A stretch of 64,000 bases of DNA from Labia minor (GCA_963082975.1 OY720345.1:77035034-77099033); one strand, 5' to 3'. Positions 33,000-43,981 are shown, counted from the first letter of the stretch. The notes: generated by a model from the sequence alone, not told the origin. Numbers and translations are program-made.

Positions 33000-33286
33000 G
33001 GCGCCACAGGGTGAGAGGTTAGCGAAGTTGCCTCACATTCTCGTGGTCCCGGTTTCAAGTCCAAGGCCTGGCAAGGGAATTTCTCTAGTAGGGGTCTATG
33101 GGATGGAGTCAACTCAGCTTCCCGGATCAAAATTGGGAAGCTACTTATAAAAAGTAGCGCCTCAGATCAAAATAATCAAAGTAAAGGATGATAGGACCCG
33201 ATCTACTGATCATAGGAGACCTAATTAATATAACCGACTTAATAGGCGTTGTCCTTGTGTAGGACGTACAAAGTCAGAGGTTTTTA
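33000..33286 (+). mobile_element. tRNA-derived SINE family 1, full length
   Basis: Perfect 14-bp target duplication TTCAGATCTAGCAA (32986-32999 and 33287-33300). The tRNA-like head has an A-box match TAGCGAAGTTG (about 33020-33030) and a slightly mutated B box (GGTTTCAAGTCC, about 33051-33062). The body GGCAAGGGAATTTCTC, AGTAGCGCCTCAGATC, GGACCCGATCTACTGATC, TAGGCGTTGTCC follows, and it ends GTCAGAGGTTTTT rather than poly(A). It needs pol III for transcription and a partner LINE for insertion (established SINE biology); the partner's tail is not obvious here. Confidence 0.92.
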
Positions 33287-33300
33287 TTCAGATCTAGCAA

Positions 33301-33534
33301 ATTTTCCAATATATGATCCAATGAGCTCAGTTCACTAACCCTTAGAATGAAGATTATTATAAAAACCTTGAGAAAAAAAATCATGAGCAAAGATTGATTT
33401 TCAATTTAATTAAAAAATGTAATTTTTGATTATATGATGCAAGGTTAATATGCCAAGTCCATTTTCGATCATTCAGTGCAAGTCATTCTACAATTACAAA
33501 TGACTTGTTTGCAATTTTTTTTTTTTTTTTTTTT
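33301..33534. other. AT-rich spacer
   Basis: Ends in a poly-T tract (about 33517-33536). No gene. Confidence 0.35.
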
Positions 33535-33960
33535 TAAGGCGGTCGTTTAATTTCCAGAACGAATTACAAAGAGATATTTGATCTAATTTATTGGCCCATT
33601 TAACGCAGAGGACTGGGATAGCTCGTCAGGATTCCAAAGCGACCACTTACTACCTGGGTCTGCCCACACAAAATTAATCTCCGAGCTCGTCTTTATCTGC
33701 AAGAGGAGAGGCCGTCTCTACGACCATGATCGTTCGAAGAGCTAATAGTCCCACAGGCTTGTCGATATTTGTATTAAAGCGCTGTATCAGTCAACACGTG
33801 AGCCCTGTTTCTGTTCTCTGGACATGGGCTGCTGGAAGGACAATGGATGGGCCTCTCTTGCTCTCATTCATTGGCCAACCTTGTTTGGATGGCTGCCAGA
33901 TCTTTTTAAATAGGAGCCAGATTAATATCGTTATCATCGACTCATTGGATTTAACAAATG
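33535..33960. promoter_or_regulatory. GC-rich non-repetitive island (enhancer candidate)
   Basis: About 400 bases of balanced composition: AACGCAGAGGACTGGGATAG, CTACCTGGGTCTGCCCAC, CTCCGAGCTCGTCTTTATC, GGAGAGGCCGTCTCTACG, CAACACGTGAGCCC (E-box CACGTG), TCATTCATTGGCCAACC, AGATTAATATCG. Both strands have medium open frames (111 codons on +) that are not recognisable proteins. Likely a regulatory element; an unknown exon cannot be ruled out. Confidence 0.4.
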
Positions 33961-34137
33961 GGAAGAAGAGGAAAAAACAGACACGGGGAAAACATTTTTT
34001 TTTTAAATTCATTAAGAAAAATAAAGAAAAAAAAATTATTACCAAGTTATTGATACAATAAAATTTGTTTTTCAAAAATTTAGTTTGTTTTTATTTTTTG
34101 ATTTATTTTTGAAATTATATTTATTAATAATAACAAA

Positions 34138-34413
34138 GAAAACGCTATTGGGTGAGAGGCTAGCCTCGCTGTCTCACATTCACATGGTCCCGGGTTCAAG
34201 TCCCGGGCCTGGCAAGGGAATATCTCTAGCTGGGGTCTATGGGACGGAGTCAACCCAGGGGAATAGCTACTTGATAAAAAGTAGTGCCTCCGATCAAGAA
34301 AATCAAGGTAAAGGTGGAGAGGACCCGTTCTACTGATCATAGAACACCTCATTGATATAACCGACTTGATAGGCGTTGTCCTTGCGTAGGACGTACAAAA
34401 GTCAGAGGTTTTT
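34138..34413 (+). mobile_element. tRNA-derived SINE family 1, full length
   Basis: Target duplication TTAATAATAACAAA (34124-34137, 34414-34427). The B box is intact (GGGTTCAAGTCCCGGG around 34190-34205). The A-box region TAGCCTCGCTG is close to consensus. A short deletion removes the GCTTCCGGATCAACATTG stretch (about 34258). The 3' end is GTCAGAGGTTTTTT. It lies 850 bases from the previous copy, same orientation, with different flanks, so an independent insertion. Confidence 0.92.
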
Positions 34414-34427
34414 TTAATAATAACAAA

Positions 34428-34650
34428 ACAAAAAGTGGAAAGTTCTGAGCAAAAGGAGAGGGGAAAGAGAGTGTATGGGGGATATGTATATTTTCTTAAA
34501 TTATAAAATTAAATTCATTTATAAAAACTTACTTCTAAATGAGCAGTGCACTCAAATTATCCTACGCACATGAGAATCAGTATAAGAATAATATTTAAAT
34601 GACAGTTGTATCAGTAGAAATGAGTGTCACAAATTCTTCTTTAATCACTC

Positions 34651-34681
<31 letters not shown>

Positions 34682-35278
34682 GCATGAATAATATAAATAA
34701 ATTCTACTCATTACATTGAAAATATTAAAAAATAAATTTAAATTTTCATTTGATTATTTTATATATACTATATATATATATACTTTGATATAGTTCCAAG
34801 TTTATTCTTACTTTAAATCAATCTTAATTGATTTAATGTGGATTTAAAAAAATATAGGTATATTTATTATATTTATATATTATATATTATATTTAACAAG
34901 CATATAGATATATTTATAATGAAAATTCAAATATAAAATCAATTGTGATTTATAATTGAGAATTTAAAAATTTTTAGACTTATAATTAAATAATTATATA
35001 TTTATAAATTAAATATTTTTATTATTATTTTGAAAAAGAAATTTAATAAATCTAATAAATCACTTTTAGATTATTTGTCATATCAGTTTGCTCTTAAAAA
35101 AATTAATTTATTTATTTATGTGTTAAGATAAGTAAAATTTGAAGATTGAAATTATGTACATATAATTTCATTAATTTCAATATAAATATATTTATTCATT
35201 ATATTTTATTATAAATTTAAAAATAAATTTTATTTTTTATTATTATTAATTAAGTATCATTAATGAGAAACCTTTTTT
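34428..35278. other. AT-rich intergenic DNA with (AAT)n
   Basis: An (AAT)n array at about 34650-34677; the rest is A/T tracts with no gene. Confidence 0.45.
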
Positions 35279-35770
35279 ACCGACCGACGAATGGAAGGGA
35301 AGGTATTGTTTTCACACCAAATTTCACATATCTCAACGAATCATGCATTTTGTTAACAGAAAAAAATATTTTTAGCATCATGTCTGTCTGTCTGTCCTTT
35401 CGTCCATTGTGTGCCCGTATAGACCTGTACACCTTGAACGTCTCAACAGATTTTGATAAACTTTGGTATCTTTACTTAATGCACCAGTAGCATGAATTCA
35501 TCAACTTTTGGTGTTTATCCAAAAGCCGGAAGTGGTAGTTTGCAAAGTATTAATTTTATATTCATTATCGGAAATTTTTCACTTTTTAAATTGAGTAGTA
35601 ATTTATAATTGAGTAATTAAACTAAAAATAAATACCAATATAATATAATTTAGTCATTATAATTCAAGTTTTAATAATATTTTTTTGATATATATATATA
35701 TATATGTTGTTTGGAAATTAATTTATTTTAAATCGTTGGTCGCTTCTGTGCCTCGCCTTAACTCATTTTT
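35279..35770 (+). mobile_element. Family B2 element, near full length
   Basis: ACCGACCGACG end, microsatellite TGTCTGTCTGTCC, AAACTTTGGTATCTT core, the B2-specific middle, (AT)n run, mutated subterminal repeat (TCGTTGGTCGCTTC) and a 3' end with the hairpin broken (TGTGCCTCGCCTTA). It lacks about 25 bases of the CATGTGGAGATTTTTACA block near the 5' end. Confidence 0.86.
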
Positions 35771-36305
35771 TTATTTACCTTGCAATTTTCAAAACAACTA
35801 CTCTTCTCATCGATTGAAACTATATCTATGCTAAATTTTATTATTAATTACTTACTTTAATTAATTACATTTTTATATGCATTTGTATACTTTAATAGAT
35901 ACATATCCATTTAAATGCGTTCATTTTTATAAAGACAAAGATTATTAATTAATTAATTATAATATTAATAATCAATTTTCATGTTAATAACGATCATATA
36001 TTTATGGAATAAAGATTTCTAGTCCTCATCTTTTCATCAACTTTCATATATCGAGAATAAAATTATAAAATAATAAGCTTACCAAATAGGCAAGTACATA
36101 AAATATAACAACAATAATTGGGATTCTAATGAAATTTTATGTTTATAAATAAATTTTGAAATAGATTATTAGATTTTCAAATTGATTAAATATATTGATT
36201 TAGTATATTTTATAATCCATATTTAAAATAGAATGTAATTAATTGAATTAAATGAAAACGATTTCAATTCTAGGAGAAATTAACTCTAAGTGATAACTTT
36301 TATTT
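35771..36305. other. AT-rich intergenic DNA, nothing recognised
   Basis: No gene or known repeat. Confidence 0.4.
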
Positions 36306-36560
36306 TTTTTTAAACCCAGAGAGAAAGATGAGGGTTAAAGGAGGTTCCGACCCTGTACACACTCACACACACACACACACACATTGATTGTTTCAACTTG
36401 AAGGGCGTGATTTATGAAAGTGGCCCATTAGTCCGGGGCTGAAGATAAGAACAGCAAGCCATTCAGTGGTCGCGCGCGGGTAAACTTTATGACCACAAGC
36501 GAAAGAGAGTTGTCCGCTTACAAGCTCATAAAATGCATCGCTTTATAATTAATTGAGATC
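36306..36560. promoter_or_regulatory. Candidate cis-regulatory island with (CA)n
   Basis: A (CA)n run (36362-36383) is followed by ATTGATTGTTTCAAC, GGGCGTGATTTATGAAAG (a posterior-Hox/PBC-like TGATTTATG word), CCCATTAGTCCGGGG, GGTCGCGCGCGGG and CTTTATAATTAATTG. Non-repetitive and non-coding by inspection. Confidence 0.35.
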
Positions 36561-36935
36561 TCAAATGGAAAAAGAGTCACTTATTAGCATCGACCCACAA
36601 TTATAGAAAAGAAGACAATAAATGAATTTGAAGGAATAATAAAAAAAAATTAGAACCAGCCGGATTGTATTGAAAATTTTGAAAACTTGAGATCTTGAGA
36701 ATAGATTGAAAATGCAGAATAGAGATGAAACAATTGTAATTGCACAAGAGGAGGTGAAAATTAGAACAACCATCAAATCCTTCTCATTCATAACTAAAAA
36801 TAATCAAATTTATACAAGAACTATATTATATTCTACTTATTGAATTATTTTAATATTTAAAGAAAGAATTATAAAATTAAAGTAAAAATTAATAATAATA
36901 ATAATAATGGACTTCTTGACCCCAAAACAACATTT
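36561..36935. other. AT-rich spacer
   Basis: No gene; (AAT)n patch at about 36890-36906. Confidence 0.35.
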
Positions 36936-37215
36936 CCGTATAAATATACCCCAGTACCAGTATTGGAAATTAAGGATGTGGTTTTATACTGAGATAGACT
37001 TATATTGACGGATCAGGCCATAAACTATAATTGACCAGACATCCTCCTTATTAGCAAAAAAACCAAAAAAGCCTCCCTGATTGACATAGCGGTTCCTCTT
37101 TCAACGAATATTAAAAAAACTGAAACCGTGAAAGTAGTTAGATATGAGAAGCTGGCTATTCAAATCAAAAAAATTTGGAAAGTGAAAATATTCCCGATTG
37201 TCATCTCTGGAGAAG
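36936..37215 (+). pseudogene. Non-LTR retrotransposon C-terminal endonuclease-like fragment
   Basis: One + frame reads PYKYTPVPVLEIKDVVLY, stop, DRLILTDQAINYN, stop, PDILLISKKTKKASLIDIAV, then PLSTNIKKTETVKVVRYEKL, AIQIKKIWKVKIFPIVISG. The pattern LYWDR..TD....NRPDI....K.....IDIAVP...N..K...EK...Y..L..EI...W matches the C-terminal tail of several animal LINE polyproteins. PD followed 14 residues later by D is the signature of the restriction-like endonuclease of R2/R4/NeSL-type elements (family knowledge). Two in-frame stops show decay. It is a different LINE type from family L. Confidence 0.75.
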
Positions 37216-37221
37216 ATATAG

Positions 37222-37432
37222 TATAATATTCATGGATTTTCATGGACATTCACCTTTTTCTATTTTCTTCTCACGAGGTAGTCTGTTATTAATGGATGTC
37301 AAACATAAACTAAAAGACCCAACTTGTTCAAATTTCGACAGGAGTCAACAGATAGTTGCCTACTGACAGGAGCAATGCTGCCATTTCATTTAAGAGACGG
37401 GAAATTCAAAAAGTCACGGGTTTATTGACCTG
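37222..37432 (-). mobile_element. Mariner type 2, 5' part, minus strand
   Basis: The reverse complement matches 39610-39810 over ~200 bases: GTGACTTTTTGAATTTCCCG, AATGAAATG, GCAGCATTGCTCCTGTC, AACTTGTTCAAATTTCGACA read on the + strand, and CCATGAAAATCCATG. It holds the terminal-repeat side and untranslated leader/early region only. It lies directly next to the LINE fragment, in opposite orientation to the copy 2.2 kb away. Confidence 0.7.
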
Positions 37433-38942
37433 CTCTCGTATTTTCTACCCCATTATTAGAAATAGAAATAAATTATCCTTAAATCTTCAAATGGAATACA
37501 TTGAAATTCAAATTGACATTCAACTAATCGAAAAATTTGAAAATGATTCATTATCCTAGAGTTTTATAAAGATAAATATCCTAATTTTCCAAATCATGCT
37601 TTAAAAATGAATTCAATTTTTGGCAATACTTTTATTAGTGAACAATGAAAAACAAATAAAAAATAAAAATAAGACAAAAATCACTGCAAACCTATTGAAA
37701 ATTCATTAAGAATTGCAATCTCGTCTTTTAAAGGCGATATCGATTTGTATATTCAACAAAAGTAAATTCATTCATTTCCTTAATTTGAATTTTTTTTTCA
37801 TCTTTATAAAATCCAATTTAAATTAAGTTTTTACAAATTTAAAATAATTATATACTTATTAATATTTAATTAAATAAATAAAAAAAAAAAGTTAATTTAT
37901 TTTAATAAATTTATATAGAGTTGATTTTTATTTCATTTTTGTTGAAAAAATATTACACTAATTTCACCCAATAATTTTTTTGTGGTCATAGAATAGATAT
38001 CCATGATCTAGATCTAGATTAAATACAAATCATCCTTTTTTATTTATTTAGAGGTCAATTAATAAAATTTCTGCTTTACATTGCACTAGTATATCTAAGC
38101 TTTTATAAAAATTGAAATTCTTTAAGTATTTGAGTAATTAGATTAAAATCAAAATTGAATTGATATAATAATCTTATATATTAGATGAATATCATCTTTA
38201 CAACAAAATAAAAATATATATGAAATGGAAACCGTTTGGTCGTTTTGGTAAATTTTACACAATGATTTTTCATTGTGGAATTAAGATGATTCATAAAATG
38301 TAATTTCAAGATATTTCATTGAGGAAAAAATTTCATTTCTCTCTCCGTTCCGACTTTGATAATTCAAGATAATTTTTAAATATCATGGTTGACTCTCCAA
38401 AACCTATCAATAAGTTTCATAATAATCTCAATGAAAAAAAAATATATTAATAAAAAAAGAGAATTATATTTTTTCAAATTTCAATTACATTTGTAAACGG
38501 TACATTTAAAACAAATTTAAAAGAGGATGATACTTAATGGCATGAATAAATAATAAAATGTTCAATGAATTTAACCTAGAAACGAATGAATAAATAAATT
38601 ATTTTAACTTTCTGATCATATTAGCTGATTAGTAAATGTATATTGGTCTTCGAGTTAGAGGTTTAGAAATAAAAGTCTTTAACTTATTTCCTTATCTCCT
38701 CCCTCTCAACCAATATCGACGTTTTGATTCCGTATTAGTACCCTCTTCAGATCTTTGTTTTTTTAAACCTGGGTATCAGCTACAGGATCCTCATGTCAAT
38801 TCTGAGCCCAATTATTTTAATAGTATCTTTATGCTACATTCACACTACGTTAATTGACAAAGAACTAATTCAATTAATATGTTCAGAGTAAATTTATCGT
38901 CAAAATGATTTAATTAAAAAAATAATAAATTCAGAATAGAAA
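37433..38942. other. AT-rich intergenic DNA, no gene recognised
   Basis: Open stretches here (for example 37356-37559 and 38636-38857 on +) show no known domains. GC content is slightly raised at 38630-38830 (ATCGACGTTTTGATTCC, CTACAGGATCCTCATG), which may be an old insert or regulatory DNA. Confidence 0.35.
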
Positions 38943-38950
38943 CACTATAG

Positions 38951-39259
38951 CAGGGGTCGGCAACCAGGTGCCCGCGGAGAGCAGGTTGCCCGCGCGCGTT
39001 TTTGCAATCAGGCCCTTAAACATTTTCGACTTTTTTCAAATTTTTTCAATATGGTTCTAAATAAAAAAAAGGTAAAATATTTTTGGCTCTTAAACATTTT
39101 CGACTGTTTTCAAATTTTTTTCTATATGGTTCTAAAAAAATGGTAAAATGTTTTTGCGATTGATTTTTCAATATGGCTCTAAGTATCACCAACTGTGCCC
39201 ATCCCTGTTATATTATTTCAGAAATGTGCCCGGCTACTGAAAAAGGTTGCCGACCCCTG
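38951..39259 (+). mobile_element. hAT MITE H4
   Basis: Termini CAGGGGTCGGCAACC / GGTTGCCGACCCCTG, exact inverse over 15 bp. Perfect 8-bp target duplication CACTATAG (38943-38950, 39260-39267). The interior contains the shared core twice: AACATTTTCGACTTTTTTCA and CAATATGGTTCTAAATAAAA, then GGTAAAATATTTTTGGC. GC-rich beside the left end (GCCCGCGGAGAGC). Non-coding, 309 bp. Confidence 0.93.
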
Positions 39260-39267
39260 CACTATAG

Positions 39268-39607
39268 GATTTCAAGCGAATTATGTGACCATTCTTGATA
39301 AACAAAATAAAGATCATTTTGTTTTTAGTTAAATCTTCGAATGATTACTTAATCCTTTTTGTAATCACATTTAATATAAATTTATAAACAAATAAGTAGA
39401 TTCTTTGTAGATAGTAAAATGGATGGATAATTGAAAAATAGATTTAAATTAAGATTCTTAGATTTAGAATTTTATAAAATGTCAGAATATAATAATATTT
39501 CTAAGAATTATAGATTCATTGAATCAATTCTATTATAAATCATTTGAAAATATTTTATTAAAAATTCTAAATTAATATTAATAGTATTTATTACGAAGGC
39601 AGTAAGT
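39268..39607. other. AT-rich spacer
   Basis: No gene or repeat recognised. Confidence 0.35.
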
Positions 39608-40056
39608 AAGTCCGTGAGACTTTTTTAATTTCCCGTCTCTTGAATGAAATGCAGCAATGCTCCTGTCTGCAGGAAACTATCAGTTGATAACAATCGAAAT
39701 TTGAACAAGTTGGGTCTTTTAGTTTTTGTTTGACAGTCATTAAGAGTAGACTATATCATGGTTTGAAAAGCAAATGGAATCAAGTGAATTTCCATGAAAA
39801 TTCATCAAAATTTTCCGGATTTAGCCTCGAGTGACTATTTATTATTTCTAAACCTGAAGAAATGGCTCGGTGGACAGAGATTTGACATCAACGATGAAAT
39901 CATCTCAGAAACAAATCTATTTTCATGTCAATAGATCTTAATTTTTTGAAATGGATAAAAAAATTTGAGAAACGTTGAAGCTCAAATAAAACTACGTTGA
40001 GAAAAATAAAATAATTTTGTATCCAAAAACTTGGGTTTCATTCAAAAAGTCTCGTA
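39608..40056 (+). pseudogene. Mariner type 2, internally deleted element with transposase C-terminus
   Basis: Ends share GAGACTTTTT (39617-39626) and its inverse AAAAAGTCTC (40044-40053). After a 5' leader the sequence jumps to the transposase C-terminus: PDLASSDYLLFLNLKKWLGG and QRFDINDEIISETNLF are readable around 39825-39925, including the SPDLAPSD-type block with its acidic residue. The intervening ~700 bases of a full mariner ORF are missing. The NLKKWLGG signature distinguishes it from the Mos1-like copy at 20279. Confidence 0.8.
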
Positions 40057-40972
40057 TAAAGAAAATATTTATCGATTTTGTGTATATTTTACATTTAATT
40101 AATTAAAATAATAATATATATTTTCTTAAAAAATTATAAATTCTGTAGATAATCTTTATACCCTATGTTCAGAGAAATTAACAATTTATTTATTTATTTT
40201 TCATTTGACATTAACAAATGACAAATCGAAATCTGCTACCAAACTAAAGTGTGTCTTATAATAAATCACTGTTATACAATTTGGCTAGTTGGCTATCCTT
40301 CACCTACACAAACACACACTTTATAAGCTATTCATTTCTGACACTAAGTGTACCAATAAAGAAAATAGATCAAGCCAGATAAAACGACTGTTCACACCTA
40401 CTGACACCAACAAGACAACCAGTGAACAAAAAAAAAACAACAACAAAACAAAACAACAAATAATTATCTTTCTCTATAGTAGCTTTCTTAAAATTTATAT
40501 TAATGAATGACAAAAAAATATACCTTAGTATATCTTGATTCGATATATGATTCAATTTTATCTAATATAATAAATTTTTGATATATGATAGTTTTATTAG
40601 GAATTTTTTTTTTATAACTTACACTTTTTTATAGTAAATTTAGGTTATATTATTATTATATTATTATTATTATTTTTGTTGTTGTTGTTGTTGATAGAAA
40701 TTAAAACCATGTAGGTCACGAACTATTAATATTAAAATTTAAATAAATACTATAAAAATAAATATTAAACAAAAAATTATTAATAAATAAAATAAAAAAA
40801 ATCTAAATATCTAAATAAATACTAAAACTAATGTAGTAGCTGTATAGAGACCACGCCGGAATCATAGGTCAAAATAAATAAATGTCCCTCGGTTTATTAT
40901 TCTCAAATTGAACTCGTATATTTTTACATTTATTTTATTCTTGTATATTCATAGCTTTGAAAGTCTAGAAGA
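40057..40972. other. AT-rich intergenic DNA, no gene recognised
   Basis: (TTA)n and (GTT)n patches at about 40650-40695. GC-richer islets at 40290-40400 are not assignable. Open frames are composition-driven. Confidence 0.4.
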
Positions 40973-40980
40973 GTCTAGAG

Positions 40981-41208
40981 CAGGGGTGAGCAACCTTTTT
41001 AACCCACGGGCCAATTTGAATTTTAAAATTTTGTGGCGGGCCGCACTTACTAATAATTTACAAAGCTTTATATATATACTAATAAACATTATAATATTGT
41101 TTATAAATAATTGAGACGAATAATAAAATTTTAGAAATGCTCGGCGGGCCGCAGAAAAATCTTTAAAGGGCCGCATGCGGCCCGCGGGCCGCGGGTTGCT
41201 CATCCCTG
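40981..41208 (+). mobile_element. hAT MITE H5
   Basis: Termini CAGGGGTGAGCAACC / GGTTGCTCATCCCTG with target duplication GTCTAGAG (40973-40980, 41209-41216). Subterminal regions are rich in GGGCCG (GGCCGCATGCGGCCCGCGGG near the right end). 228 bp, non-coding. Unlike H3, H4 and H6, it lacks the CGACTTTTT/ATGGTTCTAA core. Confidence 0.93.
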
Positions 41209-41226
41209 GTCTAGAGCCTCTTTTTT

Positions 41227-41730
41227 ACTGACCGACGATAGTAAGGGAGGTATTGTTTTCATACCAACTTTCACATGTGGAGATTTTTATATATCTACAC
41301 GAATCATGCATTTTCTTAACAGAAAAGTGTATTTTTAGCATATCTGTCCGTCCGTCCGTTTGTTCATTGTCTGTCCCTATAGATGAATACAGCTTGAACG
41401 GGTCAACGGATTTTGATAAAATTTGGTATATTTACTTAATGCATCAGTATGATAAATTGATCAACTTTTAGTGTCTATCCAGAAACCGGAAGTGGTAGCT
41501 TACAAAGTATTAATTTTATATTCATTGTCGGAAATTATTTACTTTTAAATTGAGTAGTAATTTATAATTGAGTAATTAAACTAAAAATAAAAACCAAAAT
41601 AATATAATTTAGTCACTTTAATTCAAATGTTAAAAATATTTTTTTTTGACACTTTATTTTATATAATGTTGTTTGGAAATTAATTTATTTCAAATCTTAG
41701 GTCGGTTTTGTGCCTGGCCACAGCTTTTTA
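41227..41730 (+). mobile_element. Family B2 element, near full length
   Basis: It starts ACTGACCGACG (one mismatch) about 10 bases after the target duplication of H5. Microsatellite TGTCCGTCCGTCCG, AAAATTTGGTATATTTAC core, CCGGAAGTGG, B2 middle, mutated inverted repeat (TCTTAGGTCGGTTT), TGTGCCTGGCCACAG with the CTGTG/CACAG stem lost by one base, T run. Confidence 0.87.
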
Positions 41731-42184
41731 TATTGCAGGGTCCAGGTTCTCATAAAAATTTGACAATGTTGTTCTCTTAAACAAAATTATGATAAGCTAT
41801 TTGGATATTTTATATTATTGGGTGATCGGAAAAAGTGTTCATAGATTTAATTTATATTAGTGTTTTTTTTTTAAATAAAAGGGGGCTCATTTTATCAAAC
41901 TTTAATTCAACTAATTCAAATATATATATATATAGGTAATATCTGCAAGTTTAAAATATTTTTCAAAATTAAGTTTAATGTCACATTCAGTTTTATTCAT
42001 TTGTTTTAACTTTAAATTGTATAAATTGAAGATTTTGTACTTTGGTATTTCGATGAATTTCATAAATAAATATTCTCTTTAATTACAAGTACACCTGATA
42101 CACCTCACATAATTTTTATTTATTCACCTCAATGTTACTAAATACATAGAATTCGTCATTGGTATACCCAGGCAATAATAATAT
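41731..42184. other. AT-rich spacer
   Basis: GTCCAGGTTCTC and an (AT)n patch; nothing assignable. Confidence 0.35.
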
Positions 42185-42803
42185 ACTAGCTGCTCCGAGC
42201 GCCTTCGGCGCTCTTCACACCTAGACGGGGGCTCCGCCCCCTGTACCCCCGAGTGATACATAGTATTTGGTTGAAAGTCTGTATGTAAAAGGTTTTCATC
42301 CATTTTGTTTCAATCAGTATAAGTAGATAAGACATGTATTTGTTTTCTTGTAAAATATATTTTAATTTAATCAGTAAATTAATTATATATTATTATTGTA
42401 TATGTTATATTTATCTAACTCTGTGTCTCTACAGTTTTCGAAAGTTCTTAGCCGCAGCATCCACATTTCTCTAAGCGTCCCTATCCTGAGCTACAACCAA
42501 ATCCTACCCTGTCCCATCTCTCCCAAGTCCCTTCCTTCATTGTCCAGCCACCTTGGTCCTTGGTCTTCCACCGGATGTTTCCCAATCGGTTTCTCCCAAT
42601 TTCTAGTTTCTCCAATTCCAACCACGTCCCATTCCCATCCCAGCCTTCTTGATTTTATAACCTTAACTATATCTGGACATTATTTCTCGTTATGCCATCT
42701 CCGCCATCCCCCTGTGACCTCATCTTCTTTTGGCCTATAAATGCTGCGAACAATATTAATCTCACAAATACTCCAAATCTACTCTCGTCTCCCAGAGTCA
42801 TCG
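42185..42803 (-). pseudogene. LINE family L 3' end with reverse-transcriptase C-terminal remnant
   Basis: Minus strand. TLGDESRFGVF and FIGQKKMR (about 42800-42700) correspond to the CETWS..LGDESGFRVFENR...GPKK segment of the 10535 copy. Further on, WTMKEGTWERW and then WRNVDAAAKNFRKL, with one stop (about 42470-42430), closes the coding part. The 3' UTR is nearly identical to the other copies and ends in two perfect hairpins: GGGGGC-GGA-GCCCCC (42227-42241) and AGCGCC-GAA-GGCGCT (42198-42212). It terminates GGAGCAGCTAGT. The + strand open frame here (42396-42740) is the antisense shadow. Confidence 0.85.
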
Positions 42804-43664
42804 ATAGGGTGACCAAACGTTCCTTCTTTAGGTGCTCTGTCCCAAAAATAAAACTCTCCTTTATATATATTTCTGGAAAATGGAACACCCGCAGCTCAGC
42901 TCAGGAGTTACCTACGATTCTAATTTCTTTTTTATTTTTCATCATTTGAGGTACCCTTCACCTCAGAAAAATTTGGTTACCTTACTCCTTGTAGTTTAGG
43001 CTCTGGAGTTTTTTGCGTACAGACGGACACTATCGTATTAAATATATAGATCTCTTTCTAAAAGTTAAAAAAAAAATCTTTTTTTTTTATTTCAATAATT
43101 TATTTGATTAAAATTTCAAATTAAATTGTCAATTTTTTAAGATGGTAATTAATTTAAATCTAATATCTACAGTTTGTTAGTTTTTTTGGAAATAAATAAG
43201 TATATAAACAGTTTTGCTGATATTAGAATGAATGGAATGAAATTTGAGAAATGCCTATTTAGAGGGACCCTCTTACCATGTGCAAGTAAAAGTTAAGATA
43301 TATAAAAAATAAAATTTCAACCTTCTATGTATTTAGTTTAGAATTATTTTAAGTGACTCTTTCTCTCTTTCCCTCTCGATCCTGAATTAACTGATCTATA
43401 TAGAAAAGACAATTCAAGACACAGATTTATAATGTAGAGTTGCTCCATCTCAAACCAAGAACATAGAACATTCTTCTCATTCACCATTTTCTTTATTTTT
43501 TACATAAATTTATAAATTATAAATTTTTAATTATAAATAAAATTTTTAATATTAAATTGTAATTTAAATTAAAAACAAATATTTTAATTTTTTTATTTAA
43601 GTAATTACTTTATTTTATTTACAAATTTAGTGTTTTAAAATTTTAAACTTTTTCCGATTATAAT
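42804..43664. other. Intergenic DNA with a doubtful hAT-like insert at its left
   Basis: TAGGGTGACCAAACG (42804) and TTTGGTTACCTTA (42972-42984) look like imperfect inverted ends of a ~180-bp hAT-type MITE, but no target duplication is visible. The remainder is AT-rich without genes. Confidence 0.35.
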
Positions 43665-43672
43665 CTTTAGAT

Positions 43673-43973
43673 CAAGTGATTTTCAACCACTGTGCCGCGG
43701 CACTTTTGTGTTTCGCGAAATTTTCAAAATGTGTCGCCAAATTTTACAAATGTAAAGTTCAAATCAAGAAAAAGTACTTATTTTATATGCATGTAAGAAA
43801 AGATAAAATGTTTTTGCGATCAGGTTCTTAAACATTTCCGACTTTTTTTTAAATATTTTCATTAGGGTTCTAAAAAATAAAAAGGTAAAATGTTTTTGCG
43901 ATCAGGCTCTTCGACATTTTACACTTATCTTTTTCTTTGTGTGCCGTGGTAAAAAATAGGTTGAGAATCACTG
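43673..43973 (+). mobile_element. hAT MITE H6
   Basis: Termini CAAGTGATTTTCAACCACTG / TAGGTTGAGAATCACTG and GTGCCGCGGCAC / GTGTGCCGTGG subterminal blocks. Target duplication CTTTAGAT (43665-43672, 43974-43981). The core TTCCGACTTTTTTTTAAATA, TTAGGGTTCTAAAAAATAAA, GGTAAAATGTTTTTGCGATC matches H3 and H4. 301 bp, non-coding. Confidence 0.9.
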
Positions 43974-43981
43974 CTTTAGAT

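Noticed and set aside
42396..42740. 114-codon open frame on the plus strand (Ser/Pro-rich)
   Set aside because: It is the antisense of LINE family L coding sequence and 3' UTR; the real signal is on the minus strand.
42804..42984. Possible hAT MITE with TAGGGTGACCAAACG ends
   Set aside because: Ends are imperfect and no 8-bp duplication could be read, so it is mentioned only as a doubtful insert.
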